Assembly: GCA_947460065.1 (NCBI GenBank)
Contig: CANHGF010000036.1
Span: 1 to 12,272 of the forward strand
Direction of reading: 5' to 3'
From: Comamonadaceae bacterium
GTDB lineage: Bacteria > Pseudomonadota > Gammaproteobacteria > Burkholderiales > Burkholderiaceae_C
Length of the DNA stretch: 12,272 bases
Below, in pieces: positions 5,979 to 12,272 of this stretch. The position numbers were made by a program, and so were the translations under genes. The notes beneath the pieces were generated by a model that was not told the origin of the DNA, ran no database searches, and was given only the letters and a program-made list of their open reading frames with translations. Every line of letters starts with the position of its first letter. The first letter of the stretch is position 1.

Positions 5979-6959
5979 TCAAAGAGCGATGCCCAGCTTT
6001 TTGACCACCGCTGACCAGCGTGCGACCTCGCTCGTCACAAAGGCGCGGGCCTGGGCCGGGTTGGAGTTACTGATCGGCTGTATACCCTGTTGAAGCAGGC
6101 GTTCGACCACGGCTGGCTTTTCCATCACGCGCGATACCGCCCGGGCGATCGGCTCGATCAGCTGTGGCGGCGTCCCCAGGGGGGCTGCCAGCAGATTGCA
6201 GGTGCCGGCGATCAAATCCATGCCTGCCTCGCGCGCGGTAGGGATCTCTGGTGCAATTTTTTCACGCGCCTCGGCCATGGTGCAGATGATGCGCAGTCTT
6301 CCCGACTTGTGGTGCGGCAGCAAGGTGGCCGAGGTTTCAATGTTCATCTGCACCGTTCCTGCGATGGTGTCATTGATGGCCGGTGCGCTGCCCGCATAGG
6401 GCACGTCAAGAATTTTGATGCCGGCCATGTCCTTGAAGAGTTCGCCGGCCAGGTGTACCGTGGTGCCCAGCCCGGCATGGCCGTAGGTGAGCTTGCCCGG
6501 GTTGTCCTTGCAGTAGGCCACTAGGCCCGGCAGGTCCCGCACAGGCACGCTCGGGTGCAGGGCGATGACGAAGGGCGCGTTGGACATCAGTGCGATCCAC
6601 TGAAAGTCGTCGACCGGGTTATAGGGCGCCTTCGCGCGCGAGATCGGCGCTGAGATGGCGGTCGATCCCGTAGCCAGCATCAGGTGATTGCCATCCTTGG
6701 GTGCGCGCAGGAAGTTGGTGGCCACCGTCATGCCGCCGCCGCCGGGCCGGTTTTCCACCACCACAGCGCGGCCGAGCTCCTCGCGCAGTGCGTCGGCCAG
6801 AAAGCGGGCGAACAAGTCGCCCGAGCCGCCTGGCGGAAAACCAACGGACAGCCGCAGGCTGTTGTCTTGAGCCAGGACATGGGTGTTCCCCATAAGCCCA
6901 AAGGCCGAAGCGGCGGCCAGCAGATGGCGCCTACGCAAGTTTGTGGATTGGTTTGTCAT
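5979..6959 (-). CDS. Bug/TctC-family periplasmic solute-binding protein
   Basis: The 326-residue product has a signal peptide with an RRRHLL twin-arginine-like start (9-14), a hydrophobic core (LLAAASAFGLMG) and a likely cleavage after THVLA (residue 30). The mature part starts LRLSVGFPPGGSGDLFARFL and contains VENRPGGGGMTVA and DVPYAGSAPAINDTIAGTVQ, hallmarks of Bug receptors. These proteins bind carboxylates and related small molecules in the periplasm and deliver them to TctAB permeases or act as sensors. No tctA/tctB is in the window. The start at 6959 is chosen because AAGGAG (6967-6972) lies seven bases upstream; an earlier ATG at 6980 has no such site. It is the first gene of the minus-strand operon, and two TTTCGAAA palindromes lie in its promoter region. 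Confidence 0.93.
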   Translation of the reverse strand: MTNQSTNLRRRHLLAAASAFGLMGNTHVLAQDNSLRLSVGFPPGGSGDLFARFLADALREELGRAVVVENRPGGGGMTVATNFLRAPKDGNHLMLATGSTAISAPISRAKAPYNPVDDFQWIALMSNAPFVIALHPSVPVRDLPGLVAYCKDNPGKLTYGHAGLGTTVHLAGELFKDMAGIKILDVPYAGSAPAINDTIAGTVQMNIETSATLLPHHKSGRLRIICTMAEAREKIAPEIPTAREAGMDLIAGTCNLLAAPLGTPPQLIEPIARAVSRVMEKPAVVERLLQQGIQPISNSNPAQARAFVTSEVARWSAVVKKLGIAL

Positions 6960-7016
6960 GGTGATGCTCCTTGGATTCATTGTGTTGTGCAGCCAGCCGG
7001 CATTTGCTGGCAAAAT

Positions 7017-7058
7017 ATTTCGAAATCACGAAAACAATTATGCTATTTCGAAACTATA
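7017..7058 (-). promoter_or_regulatory. Paired TTTCGAAA operator in the tctC-like promoter region
   Basis: Two perfect TTTCGAAA palindromes lie at 7018-7025 (extended to ATTTCGAAAT) and 7046-7053, with starts 28 bp apart. On the minus strand a -10-like TATAGT (7058-7053) overlaps the first base of the upstream palindrome; no good -35 is seen. The downstream palindrome ends 58 bases before the start codon. The same arrangement occurs upstream of the luciferase-like gene (8825-8866). The neighbouring IclR protein is the likely ligand; that assignment is inference. Confidence 0.75.
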
Positions 7059-7072
7059 GCAGAGGGGTTCTC

Positions 7073-7867
7073 TTAGTCTGTGCTGCTGCGGCGTGTCCGT
7101 TCAGGTTTGACGGGGCTGCCTTCGCGAACATGCCCTACAGCTTTTTCGATCATCTCGGCGCAGTTCCGTCCCGCCATCAGCAGTTGACGCTCATGCGCCC
7201 TGGTGGCGCGGGTGGCCAGTACCGATACATGCACTGCAGCGGCCAGCGAGCCTGCCGCATCGTGGACCGGAAAGGCGTAGCCGACGATGCCTGTTGAAGA
7301 CTCTTCCTGGCTCTTAGAGTAGCCCGCCTCGCGGATACGTTCATACTCTCGCTCCAGCTCTTTCTTGTCGGTGATGGTGTTGGGGGTGAGTTTGGGCAGC
7401 TTGTCGGCCAGCGCCTGGCTGGCCAGTTTGTCGTCGAAGGCGGCAAATAGCTTGCCGGTGGCAGTGCTGTGCAGATACAGCGGTTCGCCCAGGCGTATGT
7501 CCAGAGAGATGCGGCGAGTGCCAAGAATTCGGTCAGCATAGATGACCCGCTTGCCCAGCCGCAGGCCCAGATACACATCGTCGCCGATGTCCTTGGCCAG
7601 GTCCTGCAAGTGCCGGCGGGCCAGGCTGCGCAGGTCCAGCGATTGCACGGTGCGCAAGGCCAGCGCAAACGTACGCGGTCCCAGGGAATAGCGCAGGTCC
7701 TCATCGACGCTGACCACATCGGCGCTGACCATGGTCTGCAGCGCGTTATGGACGCTGCTGACAGGCAGGTTCAAAGCCTGCTTGATCTCTGTGAGCTTGA
7801 GGCCCTGCTTTTGCGAAATCAGCAGATTGAGGATGTCAAAGGTGCGCAGATAACGTTGGGGGTTCAT
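7073..7867 (-). CDS. IclR-family transcriptional regulator
   Basis: The 264-residue product has an N-terminal winged helix (about 7-65, YLRTFDILNLLISQKQGLKL and LPVSSVHNALQTMVSADVV, then RYSLGPRTFAL). A C-terminal IclR effector-binding domain follows (about 80-245, with LYLHSTATGKLFAAF, EREYERIREAGYSKSQEES and GIVGYAFPVHD). IclR proteins are cytoplasmic dimers or tetramers that sense small catabolic acids and often control adjacent pathway genes by binding palindromes near promoters. Here it sits between two gene sets whose promoter regions share TTTCGAAA pairs, so it is probably their pathway-specific regulator. It lies 59 bases downstream of the cupin-like gene on the same strand and may be co-transcribed with it. 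The Shine-Dalgarno is poor, so the exact start is less certain. Confidence 0.93.
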   Translation of the reverse strand: MNPQRYLRTFDILNLLISQKQGLKLTEIKQALNLPVSSVHNALQTMVSADVVSVDEDLRYSLGPRTFALALRTVQSLDLRSLARRHLQDLAKDIGDDVYLGLRLGKRVIYADRILGTRRISLDIRLGEPLYLHSTATGKLFAAFDDKLASQALADKLPKLTPNTITDKKELEREYERIREAGYSKSQEESSTGIVGYAFPVHDAAGSLAAAVHVSVLATRATRAHERQLLMAGRNCAEMIEKAVGHVREGSPVKPERTRRSSTD

Positions 7868-7926
7868 ACCGCAGTGATGGTTGGTGCCCGCAGGCGTGAC
7901 AGGTTTGAACTTTCGACGACTAAATT

Positions 7927-8700
7927 TCAGTAAGGCCGCGTCTGGAGATCCATGTCTTTGACGAACGATCGCGCTGCCTGCTCGGGGTACTCCATGACGA
8001 CCACCTCGGCGCCTTCATGGCCAGCCTGAAGTAGAAGCTCTTGCCCCGGTCCGGTCCAGATCACAGCCAGCCCTTGCAAGGCTCCTTCGCTGGTCGTGGC
8101 TTGGCCGCAGGTGAGGATGTGAAAGCGTCCTGCACTGCCGGGGCTGGGCGTGGGTGCTTGCCCACTGCCAAGGGGAGGAAGACGCATGATCCAGGCGCCT
8201 GGACCTCCGGGTTCGGGTGCGATCAGTGTCTCCTGCTCGGGTGCTGTCAATTGCTGAAGTGTTTGTGCGTCGGCGGTACGCTGTGGCGCAGCGTGCTTTT
8301 GCATTTTTGGGATGCGCAGCAACAGGTCGCTGCGCTTGTTGGGCAAAACCCATGCGCCTTGATCGCTCACTGCGCGCAGGGTGAAATACTCGAGACCACG
8401 TTCGTCGGCACTCAGTGGTCCGTAGGCCGAGTGGGGCGAGGCGTAGTGCACCTCTAGATGGCGGACCGCATGCTGACCCAGGCTGGCGCCACCACCGACA
8501 AAGAGCTGGAACTGATGCTCTTGGTGAAAGTGGGTGGGCAGGACCCAGTGCGGATCTTGCTGCACCAGAAAAGCCTGGGGCCGAGGTAAGTCGTGGTTGC
8601 TTGGTGGCTCGATAAAGTCGATCACCGCGCCGCGGAAATGGGGCAGTTCGACCCGGCGATAAGTGGATCGACTCTCTTCCAAGGATTGTTGCAAGATCAT
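7927..8700 (-). CDS. Cupin-fold protein of unknown function
   Basis: I do not recognise a named family for this 257-residue protein. Residues 50-95 look like a cupin: WVLPTHFHQEHQFQLFVGGG offers H57, H59 and H62 as metal ligands, with glutamine in place of the usual glutamate, and VHYASPHSAYGPL (84-96) resembles the second cupin motif. A second, weaker barrel-like segment (about 190-245, RFHILTCGQ ... LQGLAVIWTGPGQELLLQAG) suggests a bicupin-like arrangement joined by a Pro/Gln-rich linker. No signal peptide or membrane segment is visible. GAGGG lies upstream of the ATG at suitable spacing. The gene is divergent from the monooxygenase gene and precedes the IclR gene, so a role in the same pathway (an isomerase, dioxygenase or small-ligand sensor) is possible but unproven. 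Confidence 0.7.
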   Translation of the reverse strand: MILQQSLEESRSTYRRVELPHFRGAVIDFIEPPSNHDLPRPQAFLVQQDPHWVLPTHFHQEHQFQLFVGGGASLGQHAVRHLEVHYASPHSAYGPLSADERGLEYFTLRAVSDQGAWVLPNKRSDLLLRIPKMQKHAAPQRTADAQTLQQLTAPEQETLIAPEPGGPGAWIMRLPPLGSGQAPTPSPGSAGRFHILTCGQATTSEGALQGLAVIWTGPGQELLLQAGHEGAEVVVMEYPEQAARSFVKDMDLQTRPY

Positions 8701-8717
8701 GCGCGGCCCTCTGAGTT

Positions 8718-8746
8718 TTTTAAAGCTGGGCGAAAAACTTGGTCAA
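8718..8746 (-). promoter_or_regulatory. Possible promoter of the cupin-like gene
   Basis: On the minus strand TTGACC (8746-8741) and TTAAAA (8723-8718) are separated by 17 bp. The implied start near 8711 leaves only about ten bases before the ATG, so the ribosome-binding site would sit at the transcript's 5' end, which lowers confidence. Confidence 0.35.
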
Positions 8747-8801
8747 ATCATTCTAGATTGGCCTTGTTCAATGGCATGGCACGAAGGCGTCACCGGACAA
8801 C

Positions 8802-8830
8802 TTGTCAAGCCAAATAGAGACTGTTAAAAT
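8802..8830 (+). promoter_or_regulatory. Sigma70-type promoter of the monooxygenase operon
   Basis: TTGTCA (8802-8807) and TAAAAT (8825-8830) are separated by 17 bp, each one mismatch from consensus. Transcription would begin near 8837, inside the first palindrome of the downstream operator, about 84 bases before the start codon of the luciferase-like gene. Confidence 0.7.
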
Positions 8831-8866
8831 TTTCGAAAAAATAGATATCTTTTCCAGATATCGAAA
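8831..8866 (+). promoter_or_regulatory. Paired TTTCGAAA-type operator of the monooxygenase operon
   Basis: TTTCGAAA (8831-8838, within TTTTCGAAAA) begins directly after the -10 hexamer. A second copy with one mismatch, TATCGAAA (8859-8866), follows at a 28-bp start-to-start distance, the same as in the tctC-like promoter region. The 20-bp spacers of the two regions also share TTTTC and a GA just before the second palindrome. A protein bound here would cover the transcription start, which suggests repression. Binding by the IclR product is inferred. Confidence 0.72.
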
Positions 8867-8920
8867 TCTTACCAGAAGGCGACCTCAGACAGGGCGCAAA
8901 TTTTCATCCCAGGAGATTTG

Positions 8921-9997
8921 ATGAAACTCGGCTTTTTCACCATGCCCATGCATCCCATCGGCAAGGACTGGCAGCAGACCTTGCGCGAGGACAGGCAAGC
9001 CTTCATCCTGGCCGATGAACTGGGTTTTGTGGAAGGCTATTGTGGCGAGCACGCGACCGACCCGGAGGAAAACATTACCTCCTCGGCGCTGTTTATGGCC
9101 ACCTTGGTCGATGCCACCACGCGCATCAAGCTCGGCACGGGCACACTCAATATGCCCAACCACCATCCGGCGGCAGTGGCCGGGCAGATCGCGATGCTTG
9201 ACCACCTGCTCGGCGGGCGCTTTATCCTGGGCATCAGCCCCGGCGCCCTGCCATCGGATGCCGAGGTCTACGGCAATATGGACATGAATCGGCCCGCCAT
9301 GTTTTTGGAGGCGATCAACCAGTTGTTGGAGATCTGGGCCAGCGAGCCTCCCTACAACATCAAGGGTCAGTTCTGGAATATCAGCACTGCCCGCACCCAT
9401 ATTCCGGAAACCGGTATGGGCACCGTGCCTAAGCCGCTGCAGCGGCCACACCCGCCGATCGTGGTGACTGCAGTGGCGCCGTTTTCGCAAGGCATTACCG
9501 AGGCGGCGGCGCGCGGCTGGGACCCGATTTCTGCCAACTTCCTGCTGCCCAAGTGGGTGCGCAGCCATTGGACCAAGTACGAGGAGGGCTGCAACCGGGT
9601 GGGGCGGGTGGCCGATCCGGCCAATTGGCGTGTGGCCAAGACCGTGTTTGTCTGCGAGGATGAAGCAAAGGCCCGCGCCTACGCCACCGGCAGCGATGGC
9701 CCTTACTACTACTATTACCGTTCGCTCTACAGCAAACTCAAGCGGCGCGGCGCGCTCGATGTGTTTCGCTCTGACCCCAAACAGCCTGACTCCGAAATCA
9801 CCCTTGAGAGTGTGATCGACAAACTGGTAATTTACGGCTCGCCGCAGCGGGTGGCCGACCAACTGCAGGCGCTGCGGCAGGAGACCGGCGAATTTGGGAC
9901 CTTGATGTATGCCGGCGTTGATTGGACCGATCCGCAGCTGGCGCGTCGCTCAATGCAGCTGATGGCCGAAAAGGTTGTGCCGCTGATGCAAGCCTGA
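8921..9997 (+). CDS. Luciferase-like (LLM class) flavin-dependent monooxygenase
   Basis: This 358-residue cytosolic protein has the bacterial-luciferase TIM barrel. It begins MKLGFFTMPMHPIGKDW, followed by DRQAFILADELGFVEGYCGE (24-43), IKLGTGTLNMPNHHPAAVAG (69-88), LDHLLGGRFILGISPGALPSD (about 93-113) and the C-terminal IYGSPQRVADQL. The N-terminal pattern resembles limonene 1,2-monooxygenase-type members. Such enzymes use reduced FMN and O2 to insert oxygen (epoxidation, hydroxylation or Baeyer-Villiger reactions) and need a partner flavin reductase, which is encoded immediately downstream. The ATG at 8921 is preferred over the adjacent in-frame TTG because AGGAG (8911-8915) lies five bases before it. 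A strong promoter and a paired palindrome precede it. The substrate is unknown. Confidence 0.9.
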   Translation: MKLGFFTMPMHPIGKDWQQTLREDRQAFILADELGFVEGYCGEHATDPEENITSSALFMATLVDATTRIKLGTGTLNMPNHHPAAVAGQIAMLDHLLGGRFILGISPGALPSDAEVYGNMDMNRPAMFLEAINQLLEIWASEPPYNIKGQFWNISTARTHIPETGMGTVPKPLQRPHPPIVVTAVAPFSQGITEAAARGWDPISANFLLPKWVRSHWTKYEEGCNRVGRVADPANWRVAKTVFVCEDEAKARAYATGSDGPYYYYYRSLYSKLKRRGALDVFRSDPKQPDSEITLESVIDKLVIYGSPQRVADQLQALRQETGEFGTLMYAGVDWTDPQLARRSMQLMAEKVVPLMQA

Positions 9998-10011
9998 GCA
10001 GTGGCGGGCGT

Positions 10012-10563
10012 GTGAACGAAGCTTTGCTTGACGGCCAGCATGACGGCCGGCAGCTGCGGCAAGCTCTGGCGCGCTTTGCCACGGGTGTGACCGTCATCAC
10101 CACCCGCACCCAACAGGGGTTGAGGCTGGGTTTGACCGCCAATTCCTTCTCGGCGCTCTCGCTCGATCCGCCCTTGGTGCTTTGGAGCATGGTCAAGCGC
10201 TCGGGTACGCTCGCTGATTTCGTCGCGTCGGGGCAGTTCGCGGTCAATGTGCTGAGCTTGGAGCAGGCCGATGTCTCGCACCACTTTGCCACCGCCCAGG
10301 GCGATCGCTTCACCCAGCACGACTTTGCCGAGGGTTGGGGGGGCTTGCCATTGCTGGCCGGTGCTCTGGCCAGCTTTGAATGTCAGCTTGATCGCACCAT
10401 TGATGGTGGAGATCATCTGCTGTTTATTGGTCGGGTCATGCGCATACGCTGGTTCGATGGCCAGCCCTTGGTGTTCAGTGCCGGGCGTTATTGCAGCACC
10501 CAGGCCCTGCCGTCCGCGGGTATCCAGGCCGACGTGGATGCGGTCTGGCACGGATTGGGCTGA
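10012..10563 (+). CDS. Flavin reductase-like protein (FMN-binding split barrel)
   Basis: Starting at GTG 10012 the product is 183 residues, normal for the HpaC-like flavin reductase family. It shows LRQALARFATGVTVIT (15-30), GLTANSFSALSLDPPLVLWS (40-59), the flavin-binding region, GQFAVNVLS (74-82) and GDHLLFIGRVMRI (133-145). It should reduce FMN with NAD(P)H and hand it to the monooxygenase encoded 14 bases upstream, forming a two-component system. The frame extends upstream into the monooxygenase gene, but those residues are out of family. GTG 10012, just after the upstream stop, gives the right N-terminus even though its ribosome-binding site is weak, implying translational coupling. Confidence 0.9.
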   Translation: MNEALLDGQHDGRQLRQALARFATGVTVITTRTQQGLRLGLTANSFSALSLDPPLVLWSMVKRSGTLADFVASGQFAVNVLSLEQADVSHHFATAQGDRFTQHDFAEGWGGLPLLAGALASFECQLDRTIDGGDHLLFIGRVMRIRWFDGQPLVFSAGRYCSTQALPSAGIQADVDAVWHGLG

Positions 10564-10596
10564 GTACCGTATGAACGAGATGAAACAGGAAGAGTT

Positions 10597-12204
10597 ATGA
10601 GTACCCCTATTCCGCTGAGCCGCACCATCCCCGCCCTGCTGCGGGAGCAGGCGAGCAAGCATGGCCAGCGCGAGGCCATCGTCGCTGGCTCTGCGCGACT
10701 GAGCTACGGCCAGCTGCATCAGCAGGTCTTGCAGACCGCGCGCGCCCTGGCCGCTCTGGGTGTGAAGCGGGGGGATCATGTGGCTATCCTCATGGGCAAC
10801 CGGGTGGAGTGGGTGCTGTCTTTTCTCGCCCTCCAGCAACTGGGCGCGGTGGCGGTCGGCTTGAACACCTGGGCCACGCCGCGGGAGCTTGAGTTTGCCC
10901 TCTCGCATGCGCAAATCAGCTGTCTGATTTCGGTTGATAGCTTCAGGCGCTCGGACTACCGGGCGGTGCTGGCCGATATGGCGCCCCATGCGCAGCGTTT
11001 ACCTGACCTGCGCCGCACGGTCTGGCTGGCGGCCGACCCGCAGCGCCCGCCGCAGCTTGACGCACAAGCTGGTGAGTTGAGCTGGGCCGATTTACTGGCC
11101 ATGGCGCCTCAGGTGGAGCAGTCCCAGGTGGAGGCCGCCGGCGAGGCGGTCAGCCCTGACGATGTCGGAATGCTGCTCTACACCTCGGGCTCGACCGCCA
11201 CGCCCAAGGGCATCTTGCTGCAGCAGGGCAACTGGATCACCAACTCCTTTCACATCGGCGAACGCCAGCATGTGACCCATGAAGATCGGGTTTGGCTGGG
11301 GGTATCGCTCTTTTGGAGCTTCGGCAGTGTCAATGCCATGCCCAATTTGCTCAGCCATGGCGGCTGTGTGGTGCTGCAAGAGCATTTTGATGCCGGCGGG
11401 GCGCTGGAACTGATCGAGCGCGAGCGCTGCAGCATCGTCTATGTCACGCCCAATATGGTGCAGGCCATGAGCGACCACCCCGACCGGGCGCGCCGCGACC
11501 TGAGCAGCCTGCGCAGTGGTGCCACCATAGGCACGCCCGAGCAGATCGGGCAGGTGGTGGCCCTGGGGGTGCGCGAGATCTGCAACGTCTACGGCCTGAG
11601 CGAGACCTACGGCAATTGCGCGGTCATCGACGCGGCTGAGCCTCTGGAGATGCGCCTGCACTCGGTCGGACAGCCCTTGCCCGATGTGACAGCGCGCATC
11701 TGTCACATTGAGACAGGCGCGGTCCTGCCGGCCGGCGAGGTGGGCGAGATCCGCATCCGTGGGCCTTTGTTTCTGGCCTATTACAAGGAGCCGGAAAAAA
11801 CCCGCGAGTCTTACGATGAGGATGGCTTCTTCCGCAGCGGCGATCTGGGTCTGCTCGACGAGCAGGGGCGGCTGTATTACCGTGGCCGGCTCAAGGAAAT
11901 GATCAAGAGCGGCGGCATCAACATCGCGCCGGTGGAAGTTGAAGAGATCCTCATGCGTCACCCATCGGTGCTGACCGCCTATGTGATCGGGGTGCCGCAC
12001 CCCACGCTTGACGAGGCCCTGGTGGCTATCATCATTTCTCAAGCGGGTCAGCAGGCCCAGGCCGACGAACTCAAGGCCCATTGCCAGCGCGAGCTGGCAG
12101 CCTACAAGGTGCCTTCGCGCTTTCATTTCACCACCCCGGATCGGCTGCCGCTGACCACCACCGGCAAATTGCAGAAGATGAAGCTGCATACCTTGCTCGA
12201 CTGA
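10597..12204 (+). CDS. Acyl-CoA synthetase / AMP-dependent ligase
   Basis: This 535-residue class I adenylate-forming enzyme activates a carboxylic acid with ATP and then forms a CoA thioester. It contains the P-loop YTSGSTATPKG (195-205), NVYGLSETYG (330-339), SGDL (414-417) with the ATP-ribose-binding aspartate, the hinge GRLKEMIKSGG (430-440) and the catalytic lysine of TTTGKLQK (K524). All core motifs are intact. NVYGLSE and the overall length resemble medium-chain or aryl-CoA ligases rather than acetyl-CoA synthetase, but substrate specificity is not readable. AGGAAGAG lies just before the ATG. It follows the flavin reductase by 33 bases in the same operon and would supply CoA esters to the enoyl-CoA hydratase on the opposite arm. 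Confidence 0.93.
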   Translation: MSTPIPLSRTIPALLREQASKHGQREAIVAGSARLSYGQLHQQVLQTARALAALGVKRGDHVAILMGNRVEWVLSFLALQQLGAVAVGLNTWATPRELEFALSHAQISCLISVDSFRRSDYRAVLADMAPHAQRLPDLRRTVWLAADPQRPPQLDAQAGELSWADLLAMAPQVEQSQVEAAGEAVSPDDVGMLLYTSGSTATPKGILLQQGNWITNSFHIGERQHVTHEDRVWLGVSLFWSFGSVNAMPNLLSHGGCVVLQEHFDAGGALELIERERCSIVYVTPNMVQAMSDHPDRARRDLSSLRSGATIGTPEQIGQVVALGVREICNVYGLSETYGNCAVIDAAEPLEMRLHSVGQPLPDVTARICHIETGAVLPAGEVGEIRIRGPLFLAYYKEPEKTRESYDEDGFFRSGDLGLLDEQGRLYYRGRLKEMIKSGGINIAPVEVEEILMRHPSVLTAYVIGVPHPTLDEALVAIIISQAGQQAQADELKAHCQRELAAYKVPSRFHFTTPDRLPLTTTGKLQKMKLHTLLD

Positions 12205-12216
12205 CAGGAATTGCCC

Positions 12217-12272
12217 GTGAGCGACGATTACATCAACCAACGCCCCAACGCCTGGGCTCGCTGGGGCACGCA
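12217..12272 (+). CDS. N-terminus of a further operon gene, possibly a cyclase-family hydrolase (partial)
   Basis: A GTG at 12217, preceded by CAGGAA (12205-12210) and 12 bases after the ligase stop, opens a frame that runs off the window: VSDDYINQRPNAWARWGT. The W-x-R-W-G block near the N-terminus resembles the start of putative cyclase (PF04199, kynurenine formamidase-like) metal-dependent hydrolases, which commonly read WxRWGxxDExG. With only 18 residues this is a suggestion. The position shows it is probably part of the monooxygenase operon. Confidence 0.45.
   Translation, partial: MSDDYINQRPNAWARWGT

Noticed and set aside
7911..7928. TTTCGA near the start of the IclR gene as a third operator
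   Set aside because: Only six of the eight bases match, it is not palindromic (TTTCGACG) and no partner lies 28 bp away.
9832..10989. Long minus-strand open frames opposite the flavin reductase and ligase (also 11092-12240 and 8885-9862)
   Set aside because: They lie opposite well-supported enzymes, and their products show no recognisable domain.
1..12272. CRISPR array, tRNA, rRNA or phage attachment site
   Set aside because: No regularly spaced repeats, cloverleaf sequence or rRNA-like segment was recognised by eye; the only mobile element with definable ends is the IS.

Overview
The window looks like chromosomal DNA of a GC-rich betaproteobacterium, most likely Burkholderiales/Comamonadaceae. 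This is inferred from the Bug-type (tripartite tricarboxylate) solute-binding protein beside acyl-CoA catabolism genes, an IclR regulator, an IS3-family element and a VapBC module. No rRNA or tRNA gene is visible, so the placement is not proven.

Left part (1-3271). The tail of a probable membrane protein (to 68) is followed by about 360 bases without a convincing gene, then a glutathione S-transferase-like gene (428-1063). Next is a vapBC-type toxin-antitoxin operon. The antitoxin (1171-1404) is intact and sits behind a palindromic operator that carries a -10-like hexamer. The PIN-domain toxin is split by a complete, apparently young IS3-family insertion sequence (1473-2775: 34-bp imperfect terminal repeats, a 3-bp ACG target duplication, orfA, orfB and an A7 frameshift site). 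Removing the IS and one target copy restores a 132-residue toxin in frame. The toxin tail and the next gene converge on a gene-free stretch (3106-3271).

Right part (3272-12272) is a catabolic island arranged around a regulator. On the minus strand, a probable operon runs tctC-like binding protein -> nitronate monooxygenase/FMN oxidoreductase -> crotonase-fold enoyl-CoA hydratase -> NUDT19-like Nudix hydrolase (6959 down to 3272). Upstream of it, also on the minus strand, are an IclR-type regulator and a cupin-like protein of unknown function. Divergent from these, on the plus strand, are a luciferase-like flavin monooxygenase, a flavin reductase, an acyl-CoA synthetase/ligase and the first bases of another gene, possibly a cyclase-family hydrolase.

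The two arms are tied together by a regulatory signature. The promoter regions of the tctC-like and luciferase-like genes each carry two TTTCGAAA-type palindromes exactly 28 bp apart, starting at or next to a -10-like hexamer and ending 54-58 bases before the start codon. The IclR protein encoded between them is the obvious candidate to bind them. A reasonable reading is inducible uptake of an organic acid or related compound, oxygenation by a two-component FMN-dependent monooxygenase, perhaps hydrolysis, CoA activation and hydration of an unsaturated CoA ester. The substrate cannot be read from the sequence, and this cluster is the best candidate here for an undescribed pathway.
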